Shown in pieces: positions 18,468 to 28,416 of a stretch of 64,000 nt of DNA. The translations under genes and the position numbers were made by a program. How positions within the stretch are numbered: position 1 is the first letter of the stretch; each line of letters begins with the position of its first letter. Origin of the DNA: Prasinococcaceae sp. CCMP 1430. Its lineage: Eukaryota; Prasinodermophyta; Palmophyllophyceae; Prasinococcales; Prasinococcaceae. The stretch covers positions 73,633-137,632 of the forward strand of contig RQSC01000027.1 of assembly GCA_013416795.1 (NCBI GenBank), given 5' to 3'. The notes below the pieces were generated by a model. The model saw only the letters and a program-made list of their open reading frames with translations, did not search any database and had not been told where the DNA came from.

Positions 18468-20710
18468 CTAGGCAGGCACGCCGTCCTGATCCGGCTGCCC
18501 ATCCGCACCCGTGGCGCCGGGGCGCTGCACGGCAACAGCATCCTCGAACTCGTTGCCCGTTGACAGGACGCCCCCCGCCGCATCGCTAGAGTCCTCTTCA
18601 ATCTCCGGGACGCCGGGATCCGTCGCCCTCGCGTGCGAGCCATCTAGCACGTTCGCGGGTTGCGGTTGGACAGCTGCCGGGCTGCCGCGTGGCGATGCTG
18701 GCGCGCGCATGAGTTGGGCTCCGTCGTACCAGCTACCGAGAGAGGGTGCTGCTGCGTTGTCCCCTTTGTACTCAAAGCCACTCTGCTCGATGAATCGGAA
18801 GATGCGAGAGGAGTTCGGCGTGAGGCCACTCGAAGTCGGCGGGCCCAGGATGGCGTCGAAGACGCTCAGATATTTTGACTTGAATACATCTCGCTCTGTG
18901 GCGCGCGCGGTCGAGCGCGCGCACGCACGTGCGAAGCGGCCAAGACGACGGATCGCGAGCATGTCAGCAAGGAGTGCACACACAATCTCGCAACGCGCAG
19001 CCGCTCATCCACGCCACCGCGCGACCGCGGCGTCACCGCGCACGCGTCCCCAGGGAAGGCGAGGCCTTGGTGGAGGGCGTGCTCACCTTGCTCGTAGCAG
19101 TGGAAAAGGGTGCCCGTTGCAATTGAGAACATGACAGTGTCCATGCGCGTCAGCGCAGCGAACATGCTGCTCAGGCGTTTGGATGGGGGGGGGCGGGGCC
19201 TTTCCTTGAATCGCGCGTTTTGAAGGCATCTGCCCGAGCTGAGTTCGCTGATCTGCGTTGTCAGCGCCTCGGCCGCCTTGGCCGCGCAAAACAGTGCCAG
19301 CTCGAGCCGCCGGCTCTTTGCCTCGAACAGCCCTGCGAGCCCGCCCGTCGAAGTGCCAAGAAGCAGGGTGAACAAATTGGCCGGGAGGCCGTGGAGCCTG
19401 TCAGGCAAAGCAGTGCCGCACATCTCGAAGAGGATGCCCGACACCGTGAAGGCATTTGCAACGTAGCTCGCGAGAAACGCACTCGAGCGCGCTATGCCGA
19501 CGGCGTTTAGCCTGGTCAGTTTGGCAGGCTCGGTAAGCCATCTGCGGCGTTGCACGACGACGGAGGTAGTAATGTACACTGCCAGATACATAGGCAGAGC
19601 GCGTGTGTACTCGGCAATCCACGTGCGAACGTAGTACCTGGCAGGATTGCCCAGAGGGTCGAGAATGCGCGCCATGCGCACGCCCGCGCGCGCAACGCCG
19701 ACCGGCGCGATCGATGCCATGGCCTTGCCCGCAGCCGCGCCGTACTCCTTCGCGTATGGCCCCACCAACGCCTTTATGTCGACGGAAGACTTGTCATCCT
19801 TGCCCAGCACGGTGTGCCGGAGCGCGCGCATGGTCTCAGGAGTGCGGCCGCCGTGCTTCTTGAGGAAATTCAGGTAGCCGCCATCCAGCGTGTGCGGTAC
19901 CGCGATGAAGGTCGCCAGGAGGTGCGATGCCGTCGCACAAAGCAGCACGACGTCGCTATGCTCGTACTCAGCGCCAATGGCACGCAGGATCTTCTGCGCG
20001 CGAGGGCGAGTATCTTTTAAGCCACAGCGCACGAGCAGCACCAGGGCGCGCACGAGTACGTACGTCGCGAGCGACATGTGACCTTTCGCGTCGCTGCGTT
20101 CGTTACCGCCGGCCAAAAGGAGGGATGGTCCAACGAGAAGCCCGGCGAGCGCGTGTCGCCACGAGCGGCTCTGGTTGTCACCGTAGCTCTTGGAGAGCGT
20201 TTCATCGATGCCGATGTAGCCACCCGAAAGCACCCCGAGGAATGCGCCGTAGCGCAGCGTCTCCACGACGCCCTGGCGCACCGCGCCAGGCTTGTTGCCC
20301 CCCTTGTTGCGAATGCCAACGAGCAACCGCAGCGCGACAATGCCGCCGCGCAGGGCCGCGCCTGTCGCGAAGCCGCGCCCCCCCGCGGCGGCGACACGCT
20401 CGAGGCGGCGCACTGCGCGATCCCAGTATGGCAGTGGTTTCCGCCGCCCCTTGACGCTCAAGTTCTCCATGCCCTCCACGCTTCCGCGCCGCCCGTGCCG
20501 CCCGCGACGGCGGTGGCCGTGCGCACAGTTGGCACTTGCGCTGGCGCTGCCAGCGCCAGACGCGTCGGCGCCAGCAGGCGCGTCGACACGCTCCCATGCA
20601 TCGCCGGACGCGACGTCCGCACCGACGGATTCCAACCCTCCCTCGCTGCCCCGCGCGGCCGGCGGCGCACTCGCCCCCCGCGCCCGGCCCGCCCGCCTAC
20701 CCGGCGCCAT
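18468..20710 (-). CDS. TMEM135-like multi-pass membrane protein
   Basis: Two exons (19087-20710 and 18468-18895) join in phase 1 through a GTGAGC donor and a CCACAG acceptor, giving about 683 residues. The conserved core has ETLRYGAFLGVLSGGYIG, then a hydrophobic stretch (HALAGLLVGPSLLLAGG) and a long series of membrane helices ending in FSIATGTLFHCYEQ. This matches the TMEM135 (PMP52) family, tied in animals to peroxisomes, mitochondrial dynamics and lipid balance. Splicing adds a C-terminal YLSVFDAILGPP segment, which supports the intron. The tail is acidic and disordered. The start used is the first ATG; a second at 20470 would remove an alanine-rich leader. The role here is inferred from the family only. 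Confidence 0.65.
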
Positions 20711-21502
20711 CGGCCTCTGACCCAGTGCCAGTCCGTGCCGCCCTCCTCCTGTCCGGCACCCCCGCTCCGTCCGCCGCCCTCAACCCCCACACCCGCCTAC
20801 CCCATGCCGCGCGGCAGCGCGCGCGCGGTGGCAACAGCTGTCGCGTCTTGCGAACGCGCGCTGCCTGCGGCCCCCGCTCGCACACCAATTAGGGTAATAT
20901 TCTATAGGGTTTAATTTACACGTCAATCACCACGCAGTGTCCCCCCGCCCGTTCAGCCTGTGGCATGCCAACCCTATGGCAACAGCATGAAAGCACATCA
21001 GCCGGAATCCGGGATGCGTCGCACGTCAAAGCGCCTGCGAGGGCTATGATCGCCCGTGGGTACATGTCACTCTCGCGCGCGTTCGGGCCGCGCGAGCGCC
21101 TCGGCGGCGCGGCTTTCGTCGGTTGGGGCGCAGCGCATGCGAACTGAGCAGGGCGGGGGCGGCCGCGGGCGCCCTCGCATGCGTTTTGATGAGGGGAGAG
21201 CCCGCAGCGAATGCGCGCGCGCTGGCCCGTAGGCGACGGAGAGGTGCGCGGGTGGGGGCGGGGTGGCGCGCCACACCGCTGGCGGGCGGGGCGCAGAGGG
21301 GGAGCGGCGGCCGAGACGCGCGCCGTGAGCGCTCGCGGTCTCCCGCACACGAGCGGTCCCCAGCGCGCGCGCGCGCGTGCACGCGAAAGAGGGGAGTTGG
21401 GGTGGGGGGCGCCGTGGCGGCCCGTGCCGGCTTTTCTTGGCGCGCGCGGCGCGCGCCGCTGCCGGGGTGGGGGAAAGGGCTGGGAGGAGAGCCCCGACAG
21501 AG
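20711..21502. other. Divergent intergenic region (TMEM135-like / RING gene)
   Basis: About 790 bp containing both promoters. It holds an AT-rich patch with AGGGTAATATT and TAGGGTTTAA (20891-20914), which resembles a plant telo-box. It also holds CGCATGCGTTTTGATGA at 21176-21192, which recurs at 34255. No gene seen. Confidence 0.5.
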
Positions 21503-22652
21503 ATGGATGGACGCGCGGGGAGCGCGTCGCCCTCGGCGCCAACGAGTGCAACAGGCGCAAAGCTTGACGCGGCTGGGGGCTCTGGTGGGGGCGAGGTGCT
21601 GGGCGCGGCCAACGGCGCCGTGATGACACCGTCGGCGAGTGTCGGTGCGGCGATGGACACGCTCAATGCGGATGCGGATGCCAGCCACGAGGATGACGAG
21701 CGCGTCGAAGGCAGCGACGACGATGACCAGGTCGAGGGGGGAGTGCACGCTAGCGTGGAGGAGGGCGAGGAGATGGACGACGAGGCCCTGGCGCGCATGC
21801 TGCAGCAGCAGGAGCATGGTGCGTCATGCGCGGATTGGGGCACGCTCGTGCAGCTTGGCGGGCACGTCCAACGTACAGCGCGGCGGGCCGGGCGGGGAAG
21901 CGCGCTGCCCAGTGTGCTGCAAAGGAAGTGCGAGCGCAGGGGCGCCCGCGGAGGAAAGAGGTCAATTTCGGAGCCGGGTTTGGTGGTGGGTGGTGGTGGG
22001 CTCGGGGCGTAGGGGGGCGCGGCGCGATGCACACAGACAAGAGATGTCCCCCCTGTCGACTCGCTGACTTACTTTGCCGTGCGTTGGCTTGTCCCTGTTC
22101 GCGCACGGCGGGTGCTTCCTGCGGCGGCGGCCAACAGCATATATGATGCTCGCGCAGCAGCAGCTAGAGGAGCAGGAGGCCGCCGCGCAGGAGGCGGGAG
22201 AGGAGGAGGACGAGGACGCGCGGCTGGCGCGCGAGCTGATGCGCCGCGAGATCGAGGAGCACACCGCGATGCTCCAGGCGCAAGGAGGGCTGGCCGGTGG
22301 CGAGTACGATGGTGAGGGGGAATTCACAGACGACGACGTTGAGCCTGACGACATGACGTACGAGCAGCTCACCGCGCTGGGCGAGATGGTGGGCACGCAG
22401 AGCAAGGGTGCTGGCAAGGATGCGCTAGATGCTCTCAAGGTGGCAACGTACGCCGAGGTCAGGGCAGGTGCTGGTGGTAGCGCGGGCGCCGAGGAGGGCG
22501 ATGAGCAGTGCGCAGTGTGCCGCTGCGAGTTCGAGCCCGACGAGCTCGTCAAGTGCCTGCCGTGCAAGCACTACTTCCACGTGGATTGCATCGACCAGTG
22601 GCTCAAGGATCAGAAGACGTGCCCGCTATGCTTCGTTGAGATTGGGAAGTGA
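21503..22652 (+). CDS. RING-H2 E3 ubiquitin ligase-like protein
   Basis: Two exons (21503-21818 and 22138-22652) encode 276 residues. The junction is phase 1, with a GTGCGT donor and an AACAG acceptor. Splicing restores a continuous glutamine- and glutamate-rich helix (LQQQEH to AYMMLAQQQ). The C-terminus is a canonical RING-H2 finger (about residues 229-272): CAVCRCEF, CLPCKHYFHVDCIDQWL and CPLC. All eight zinc ligands (C3H2C3) are present. The N-terminal two thirds is acidic with long coiled-coil character. It resembles plant BIG BROTHER-type E3 ligases. Substrates unknown; probably soluble, since I see no membrane segment. Confidence 0.85.
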
Positions 22653-22966
22653 GAAATCTCTGAGGACGCGCACCTCTCTCTCGGCAGCAGCGCCAGCGAC
22701 TTTGGGACACGAGCCGTGCGAGGTGCCCGCCATCAAGCCTTTCACTCGTAGCACCCGCTGGTTGGTTGGCGGGCGGGCACGCTCGTGCGCGCTGCGCCGC
22801 GCGACGAGGATTGCGTCGCAGCCTCCTCAAGCGCGGCGGCTGCTCCCTCTGTACTGATAAGCGATTTGGTTCGAGGCCCGGCAGTGCCAGCAGCGACACG
22901 TGTCTGCTGCAGGGATGGGCGAGCCATATTATACTGTGTGTGCGCTCGCGGCGCGCCAGCGCACGT
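22653..22966. other. Convergent intergenic spacer
   Basis: About 310 bp between the 3' ends of the RING gene and the Cgi121 gene. No gene, repeat or obvious terminator seen beyond a short AT-rich patch near 22925-22940. Confidence 0.5.
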
Positions 22967-23473
22967 TCACATGACATCCCGCACACCGATTCGGGTCGTG
23001 ACGGCATCTGCCAGCGAGCCGGTTTCGAGCTCCTCGGGCGTGATCTTGAAGATTCTCTTGATGTCGTCCACTTGGGCGCGCTCTGATAGCTGGGCCACGT
23101 CGCACGGCTGCGCGCCGCGCTCCTCCATGAGCTTCTCCACAGCCGCCCTGTCCGCGTCAGAAGCGTCGAAGCGCGCAACGAGCACATCGAGCGTCACGCC
23201 GCTTGCGCCACAGTCCTCCATGGGCATGCCCAGCCGCCTGAGCGACTCGCCAATGTGCCTGCTTGCAGCGAGGTTGACGATCAGCTCCGAGTGCAGCGAC
23301 TTTGTGACCAACTTGCCCCTCTCCTGCGCGCTGAGCGCGCGGTGCGCGGCCGCGAGCGCGCAGAGCGCGTCGGGCACGAGTCCCGCCCTGCACAGCGCGA
23401 GCTCGGGCCGGAGCGCGCTGCCGCCGCGGCCGCCGCGCCGAGTGGCGCGCGCGTGGCGCAGCCGCCGAAGCAT
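22967..23473 (-). CDS. CGI121: Cgi121/TPRKB-like subunit of the KEOPS (EKC) complex
   Basis: The KEOPS complex makes the tRNA t6A modification; Cgi121/TPRKB binds the PRPK/Bud32 kinase and tRNA. The predicted 168-residue protein matches the family along its length: LCALAAAHRALSA (the VAANKAVH region), TKSLHSELIVNLA, IGESLRRLGM, then ISDTD-like and VDDIKRIFKI elements, and a C-terminal end GSLADAVTTRIGVRDVM very like the human protein. The usual first roughly 25 residues are not obvious. The ATG at 23473 opens an arginine-rich leader, so an unrecognised 5' exon is possible, although only 160 bp separates this gene from eIF2B-beta upstream on the same strand. Confidence 0.8.
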   Translation of the reverse strand: MLRRLRHARATRRGGRGGSALRPELALCRAGLVPDALCALAAAHRALSAQERGKLVTKSLHSELIVNLAASRHIGESLRRLGMPMEDCGASGVTLDVLVARFDASDADRAAVEKLMEERGAQPCDVAQLSERAQVDDIKRIFKITPEELETGSLADAVTTRIGVRDVM

Positions 23474-23601
23474 GCAAAAGCGCAAGCTCCGGGAAGGAGC
23501 TCGCTCGCCAGGAAAGGGGAGAAAAAGCCTGAAAAGGACAAACTAAAAAAGCTTGTATGTGTGCATACAATACTATATCAACAAATGGAACCACGGGCGA
23601 T

Positions 23602-23627
23602 CGAACATTTTTTTTAAAAAATGTTTC
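23602..23627. repeat. AT-rich inverted repeat
   Basis: CGAACATTTTTT and AAAAAATGTTTCG form a hairpin-capable pair in the short spacer downstream of the eIF2B-beta stop codon. It could assist 3' end formation, but that is inference. Confidence 0.6.
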
Positions 23628-23634
23628 GCGCGCG

Positions 23635-24873
23635 TCAGAGCTCTTGCATCTCATCGGGGCTGTAGTACTCGCTGAGCATGCGGTAGATGTCCGACGGCGT
23701 GTGCCCCCCAGTATCGGTGAGGAACAGCGTGATGAGGTCCGGGGGGATGTAATCGAACTCGTTGTTGACGACGTGGCAGCGGCCGCCGCCCTGCGCACAC
23801 TCCGAGAGCACCTCGGCGCTGAGCACCTCGGCGGGCGCTCGAAGGTCGCCCGCGAGCATGTCCTCGTTGGGCTGCAGCAGTGGGCTGAGCTTGTGCATGC
23901 CGAAGAGCACCACGAAAGGCACCGCGTGCCTTTGCGCGGCGAGCGCAACCATGTGCAGACCGGCGGGCGCCATCACGCCGCCGTTGGCCATCACGGCGCT
24001 CGCACCCACCACCACCATGTTGGAGCGCGCCATCATGGCAAAGACGGTCGCGTCAGTGATGAAGGTGGTCTGAATGCCTGCTCCAGACAGTTCGCGCGCC
24101 ATGCGCCTGCCCGAGCACAGCGGCGCGCCCTCAGCGACCACCACCTGAAAGTCACGCTTCTTGCCCGCCGCACGCAGGAAGAGAGACGTCGCCCTGGAGT
24201 AACCTAGCGTGAGGATGACCTCATCGGTGTGGATATGCTCCAGAGCCTGCTCTGCGATCTGCTGCGGCACGCCGTCGAGCTCGTCAATCATCTCGTTCAC
24301 CGCCTCGATGACGCGGAGCTTGAGCTCCCACGGTCCCTTGCCACCGCGCATGCCATGTGTAGCGGGGCTGCCGCTCACGTCGAGCAGTGAGTGCAGGCTG
24401 GGCGGCCGCAGCAACTGCGTCTGCGCGCCCTGCCCACCGCTCGTCCCCCCGCTCGGGGCACTCCACTGCACCCGCCGCGAGCCGCCATTGCCGTGGCCTT
24501 GGCCGCTGCTACCCCCACCTGCTCCGTCGCCGCCATCGTCGTCGCCTGTCGCATCTTCGTCCTCATCGCTCTCGCCATCTTCGTCGCCCTCGCCGCCCTC
24601 GGTGTCCATCTGTAGCTGTAGGTCCTCCTCACGAATGATCGAGAGCACGCGGCGCGCAACATTGCCGGGCACAACCTCCTGCGGCCTCGCGGACGTCAGC
24701 CGGCGGCCGAGCGTGCGCACGGTCTCTAGCAGCGCGCGAAATGCCTCGAGCTCGTTGGAGCCTGCAATGCGCCGATGCTGTGAGATCGCCTGGCGGATCA
24801 GGTTCGCGGTGCGCTTGGCTACGTCCACGCTCGAACTCGAGCGCCTGCGGCACAGTACGGCAGAGGGGATCAT
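23635..24873 (-). CDS. EIF2B2: Translation initiation factor eIF2B subunit beta
   Basis: eIF2B exchanges GDP for GTP on eIF2; the beta subunit belongs to its regulatory core. The 412-residue frame has the family features in order: an N-terminal helical region with [17 protein letters not shown], an acidic insert of about 70 residues, then the Rossmann-like domain with [53 protein letters not shown], and the C-terminal [18 protein letters not shown]. The acid and glycine-rich insert ([14 protein letters not shown]) is longer than in animals and probably disordered. The ATG at 24873 is the first in frame. It shares the palindrome CATG with a plus-strand ATG at 24872, so the HisRS gene starts head to head with it. 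Confidence 0.9.
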   Translation of the reverse strand: MIPSAVLCRRRSSSSVDVAKRTANLIRQAISQHRRIAGSNELEAFRALLETVRTLGRRLTSARPQEVVPGNVARRVLSIIREEDLQLQMDTEGGEGDEDGESDEDEDATGDDDGGDGAGGGSSGQGHGNGGSRRVQWSAPSGGTSGGQGAQTQLLRPPSLHSLLDVSGSPATHGMRGGKGPWELKLRVIEAVNEMIDELDGVPQQIAEQALEHIHTDEVILTLGYSRATSLFLRAAGKKRDFQVVVAEGAPLCSGRRMARELSGAGIQTTFITDATVFAMMARSNMVVVGASAVMANGGVMAPAGLHMVALAAQRHAVPFVVLFGMHKLSPLLQPNEDMLAGDLRAPAEVLSAEVLSECAQGGGRCHVVNNEFDYIPPDLITLFLTDTGGHTPSDIYRMLSEYYSPDEMQEL

Positions 24874-27085
24874 GGCCAAGGGGATGGCAGCACGCAGGAG
24901 TCGGGCAAAGGCAGGGCGAGGGCGGGGAGGGAGGACAAGCGGCGGCGGCGGCCGGCGAGCCGGTGGACGCCGCGACGCTGGCGAAGCGCGAGAAGCGCGC
25001 GGCGGAGAAGAAGGCCAAGAAGGAGGCCGAGGCGGCCAAGAAGGCCGCCAAGGCCGCCAAGCGCCAGGCGGGCCAGGGCGGCGCGTCAGGCACCGTGCAG
25101 ATCGCGGGGGTCAAGCCCGTCATCGACCTCGCACCGGTCAGCGGCACGCGCGACTTCTTCCCCGATGAAATGCGTGCGCGCAACTGGCTCTTCGGCCACT
25201 TCCGCGACACGGCGCGCTGCTGCGGCTTCGAGGAGTACGACTCGCCCGTGCTCGAGCACGAGGAGCTCTACAAGCGCAAGGCTGGCGAGGAGATCACGCA
25301 ACAGATGTACAATTTCGTGACGCGCGGCGGGGAGGCCGTCAGCCTGCGCCCGGAGATGACGCCCACCCTCGCGCGCATGATTCTCGCGAAGGTGCGAGCC
25401 AGCGCGAGCGCGAGGGCGCGAGCGAGCGCGGACGCGAGCGCACGGACGACCCTCGCGCCTTCTCCAGCCGGACCCCTACTGAGTGTCCACCGGCTCCGGC
25501 GATTGTGCGGAGCACTATGCCGAGCGCGCGGCACGCCTGCGTCTGCGGTCTCGGCTGCGGCCGCCGCGTGCTCGCGCCCCCGCGCGCGCCAGTTGCTGAC
25601 GCGCATCATTCGCCCGCGCGCCCTGCCCGCAATGGCTCTGCGCCGCGGCACGCACTCGGCCCACGCAGGGCCGCAGCCTGATGCTGCCGGCGAAGTGGTT
25701 CAGCGTTCCGCAGTGCTGGCGCTACGAGAACACGACGCGCGGGCGCAAGCGCGAACACTATCAGTGGAACTGCGACATCATCGGCGCGCGTGGCGTCGCT
25801 GCCGAGGCGGAGCTGCTCGCGGCGGTCACCCAGTTCTTCGGTCGCGTGGGGCTCACGGCCAAGGACGTCGGCATCCGCATCAACTCGCGCAAGGTGCGAT
25901 AGAGCGCGCGTGGGCGCCCCGTCGCGCCGCTGGAAGCGCGCGCACGCACGATGCTGTGACGACCCTCGCACTTCTTTAGTCGGATTCCCACTGAGGGGCC
26001 ACCGGCTCCGACGATTATACAGTGCATCGTTGCCGAGCGCTCGTGCGCGCACGCCGACGTACGTGAGCTCGTGATGCGGACGCGCGCTTCCTCCTGCGAT
26101 CCACTGACGCGTCCGCACACGGCACGCGGCGGCACTGCCGCGCATGTTGCAGGTGATGGGCTCTGTGATGACCGCCCTCGGAGTGTCCGACGATATGTTC
26201 GCGCCGGTGTGCGTCATTGTGGACAAGCTGGACAAGATTGGCGCCGAGGGCGTCAAGAAGGAGCTGCTTGAGAATACAAAGCTCGAGAGCGACGTCGCTG
26301 ACGCCGTGATCGCCACAATGTCTGCGCGCTCGCTGGAGGAGCTCCAGAAGGCGTGCAAGGGCGTGGATCCTGCCGCAATCGAAGAGATGCAGACGCTGTT
26401 CAAGCTTGCCGAGGGATACGGGTACGCTGACTACCTGGCGTTCGATGCCAGCGTGGTGCGTGGCCTTGCGTACTACACCGGCGTCGTCTTCGAGTGCTTC
26501 GACAGGGACGGCGAGCTGCGCGCCATCGCGGGCGGCGGGCGCTACGACAAGCTGCTGTCGCTGTACGGCTCGGAGACGGAGGTGCCAGCGTGCGGCTTTG
26601 GCTTCGGTGACTGCGTCATCATGGAGCTCCTATCGGACAAGGGCCTGCTCCCCAAGCTCGACCGGGCGTGCGACTACGTGGTCGCGGCGTACAACAATGA
26701 CATGCAGGCGCCCGCATTGGGCATCGCCTCGAAGCTGCGCGCGCTCGGCAAAAGCGCAGACGTGCTCATGGAGCCCAAGAAGCGCGTCGCTGGCGTGTTT
26801 GACTACGCGGACCGCGTGGGCGCGCAGCGACTCATTTTTGTGGCGCCTGATGAGCACGCCAAGGGGCTCGTGCGCATCAAGGACCTGCGGGTCAAGGAGG
26901 GCGAGGGTGTCAAGCAGGTGGACGTACCGCTCGGCGAACTCGACACCATCGACGCCGCATTCGGAGTCGCGGGTGCCGCCAGCAGCACGGGTGGAAGCGG
27001 CAGCGGGAGCGGCCCGCACGCCGCGTCAATGAGCACGGGCGACATGCTCGCGGAGCTCCGAAAGCGTGGTTTCGTCATGCCATGA
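24872..27085 (+). CDS. HARS: Histidyl-tRNA synthetase (two introns, start unresolved)
   Basis: A class II aminoacyl-tRNA synthetase. Exons are about 24872-25391, 25669-25893 and 26153-27085, with phase-0 introns that rebuild motif 2 exactly (MILAK joined to [11 protein letters not shown], then [20 protein letters not shown]). Other signatures are [10 protein letters not shown] near the start, the histidine loop RGLAYYTG, and motif 3 with ACGFGFGD. The C-terminal anticodon-binding domain follows. A lysine- and alanine-rich N-terminal helix precedes the core. The in-frame N-terminus has no ATG; the ATG at 24872 lies in another frame with no usable GT between. The first exon is therefore unresolved: a base error, an unseen exon or a non-ATG start. 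Both introns carry a shared sequence (separate entries). Confidence 0.9.
25445..25527. repeat. Shared intronic element, copy A (HisRS intron 1)
   Basis: Lies inside intron 25392-25668. It begins GACGACCCTCGC, contains CCACCGGCTCCG, and ends TGCCGAGCGC. It aligns with copy B in the next intron on the same strand. Both introns also begin GTGCGA. Confidence 0.75.
25958..26040. repeat. Shared intronic element, copy B (HisRS intron 2)
   Basis: Lies inside intron 25894-26152 and aligns with copy A over its whole length. By hand about 60 of 84 columns agree, with most differences being C/T or G/A transitions. Confidence 0.75.
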
Positions 27086-27337
27086 GCCACGACCGCCTTC
27101 GGTAAATGACACACACATACACGCGCACATCTGCACGCGAGCATGCGTGAGTCGCGCCGCCCTGCACGCGACGCGCGGCCTGCCCGCCCGCTGTGCCCGC
27201 CCTCGCCTTGACAAGAGGCGCGCAAGCCTGTTTCTCGCGTCATTATCTATTTGTGTTTAAATGTGTACAGTAGCCGCGAAGAGCAGAGAGTGGCCCTTGG
27301 CGTCGCTGCACCGCGTGCCGCGGCGGCGCACGGCTGC

Positions 27338-27967
27338 CTACGCGGGCATTTTCCTGAACTCGTTGAGCACAGGGTAGATGGCCTCGAAGGCTGTGTAGAT
27401 TTCCTTGCGGCTCTTCGCGCCCGTGAGGACGACCTTCCCCGAGACGAATATTAGTAGCACGATCTTGGGCGAGCGCATGCGGTAGATGAGCCCCGGGAAC
27501 AGCTCGGGCTCGTAGTTGGAGAAATGCGAGTGCGAGAGCGAGATGCCCTCGAGGCGGATGGGAAACTTCACGTCGCACGAGCCCACGATGTTCTGGATCT
27601 TGAAGTCTTTGAAGTTCACCTTGAAGCCGAGCTTCTGGACGATGCGCGCATACTTCTTCGCCGAGGTGCGCGCGTCGGCCTCGCTCTTGGCGCCAGTGAC
27701 CACCATCTTGCCGCTGTGGAAGATGAGCGCGGTCGTCTTTGGCTCGTGGATGCGCAGGATGACCGCCGAGAAGCGCTTTGGGTTGTACTCGGCGTTGCGC
27801 GCCGTCAGCGCAATCTTGTGCAGGTCGAGCTTGCAGTCCATGTTCACGGTGGCGACGAGGTTCTGCAGCTTGGGGACGATGCCGGAGGGGTGTTTCGTGA
27901 GGTCCACAGCTGGTGCCGCCGCGGCAGTGGGCGCCTTTGTTGCCGCGCCCGAGCCCGACGCCGCCAT
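27338..27967 (-). CDS. TBP: TATA-binding protein
   Basis: A 209-residue TBP, the DNA-bending core of TFIID and of Pol I and Pol III initiation factors. After a 35-residue alanine-rich N-terminus come the two pseudo-symmetric repeats: [37 protein letters not shown], then [18 protein letters not shown], and [17 protein letters not shown]. The phenylalanine pairs that intercalate into the TATA minor groove (RF and IF in repeat one, LF and IF in repeat two) are all kept. The ATG at 27967 gives the usual short leader; an earlier non-ATG frame extension was rejected. Intronless. TACTGTA occurs about 65 bp after the stop. Confidence 0.97.
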   Translation of the reverse strand: MAASGSGAATKAPTAAAAPAVDLTKHPSGIVPKLQNLVATVNMDCKLDLHKIALTARNAEYNPKRFSAVILRIHEPKTTALIFHSGKMVVTGAKSEADARTSAKKYARIVQKLGFKVNFKDFKIQNIVGSCDVKFPIRLEGISLSHSHFSNYEPELFPGLIYRMRSPKIVLLIFVSGKVVLTGAKSRKEIYTAFEAIYPVLNEFRKMPA

Positions 27968-28416
27968 AGTGGCGGCCGCCGCGCGCGCGCGCACGCGCGC
28001 TGCGCGCGAAAACGAGACGCGAAAGCGGCGGGAGCGGCGCGAGTCCGCGCGGGCGTAGAAGGGAGCAGGCGTCGAGGGAGGGGGAGGGGGAAGGGGAAGG
28101 GGCGCGCAGGATCCCCCTTGTCGACCCTCCTTGTCCCCCCCAACCCCACCCCACCCACCGCCACCGCCACCCTGGTGTGCCGTGCGCCGCGCACCCTACG
28201 CGCGCGGCCACCGCCGCTCGAGGGGGGGGCGGCGAGCGACCTTGCCGCGGCAAAAAAAAAAAAAAAAAAAAACGCGGCCGGAGGCGTTGGTTGCAACCTC
28301 GAGCCAAAAGATTGCATGCGAACACAAAAAAAGGGGTGGGAAAAAATCAAATCACCGCTCGCGAGGCCACCTGAACAGCCAGACGCTCGCGTTTGGGGGT
28401 AATATTAGGGTTTAAC
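27968..28416. other. Intergenic region upstream of TBP
   Basis: About 450 bp between TBP and the methyltransferase gene, both on the minus strand. It contains CA/GC-rich DNA, a run of 21 A (28252-28272) and a GGGGTAATATTAGGGTTTAA segment (28396-28415) resembling the one at 20891. The TBP promoter should lie here; no canonical element seen. Confidence 0.5.
28252..28272. repeat. Poly-A homopolymer (21 A)
   Basis: An uninterrupted run of 21 A in GC-rich DNA, about 285 bp upstream of the TBP start. It may be the tail of an old retroposed sequence or simple slippage. Confidence 0.8.

Noticed and set aside
24741-24871. Upstream extension of the HisRS frame to the ATG at 24741
   Set aside because: It runs antisense through eIF2B-beta coding sequence and has no synthetase-like content.
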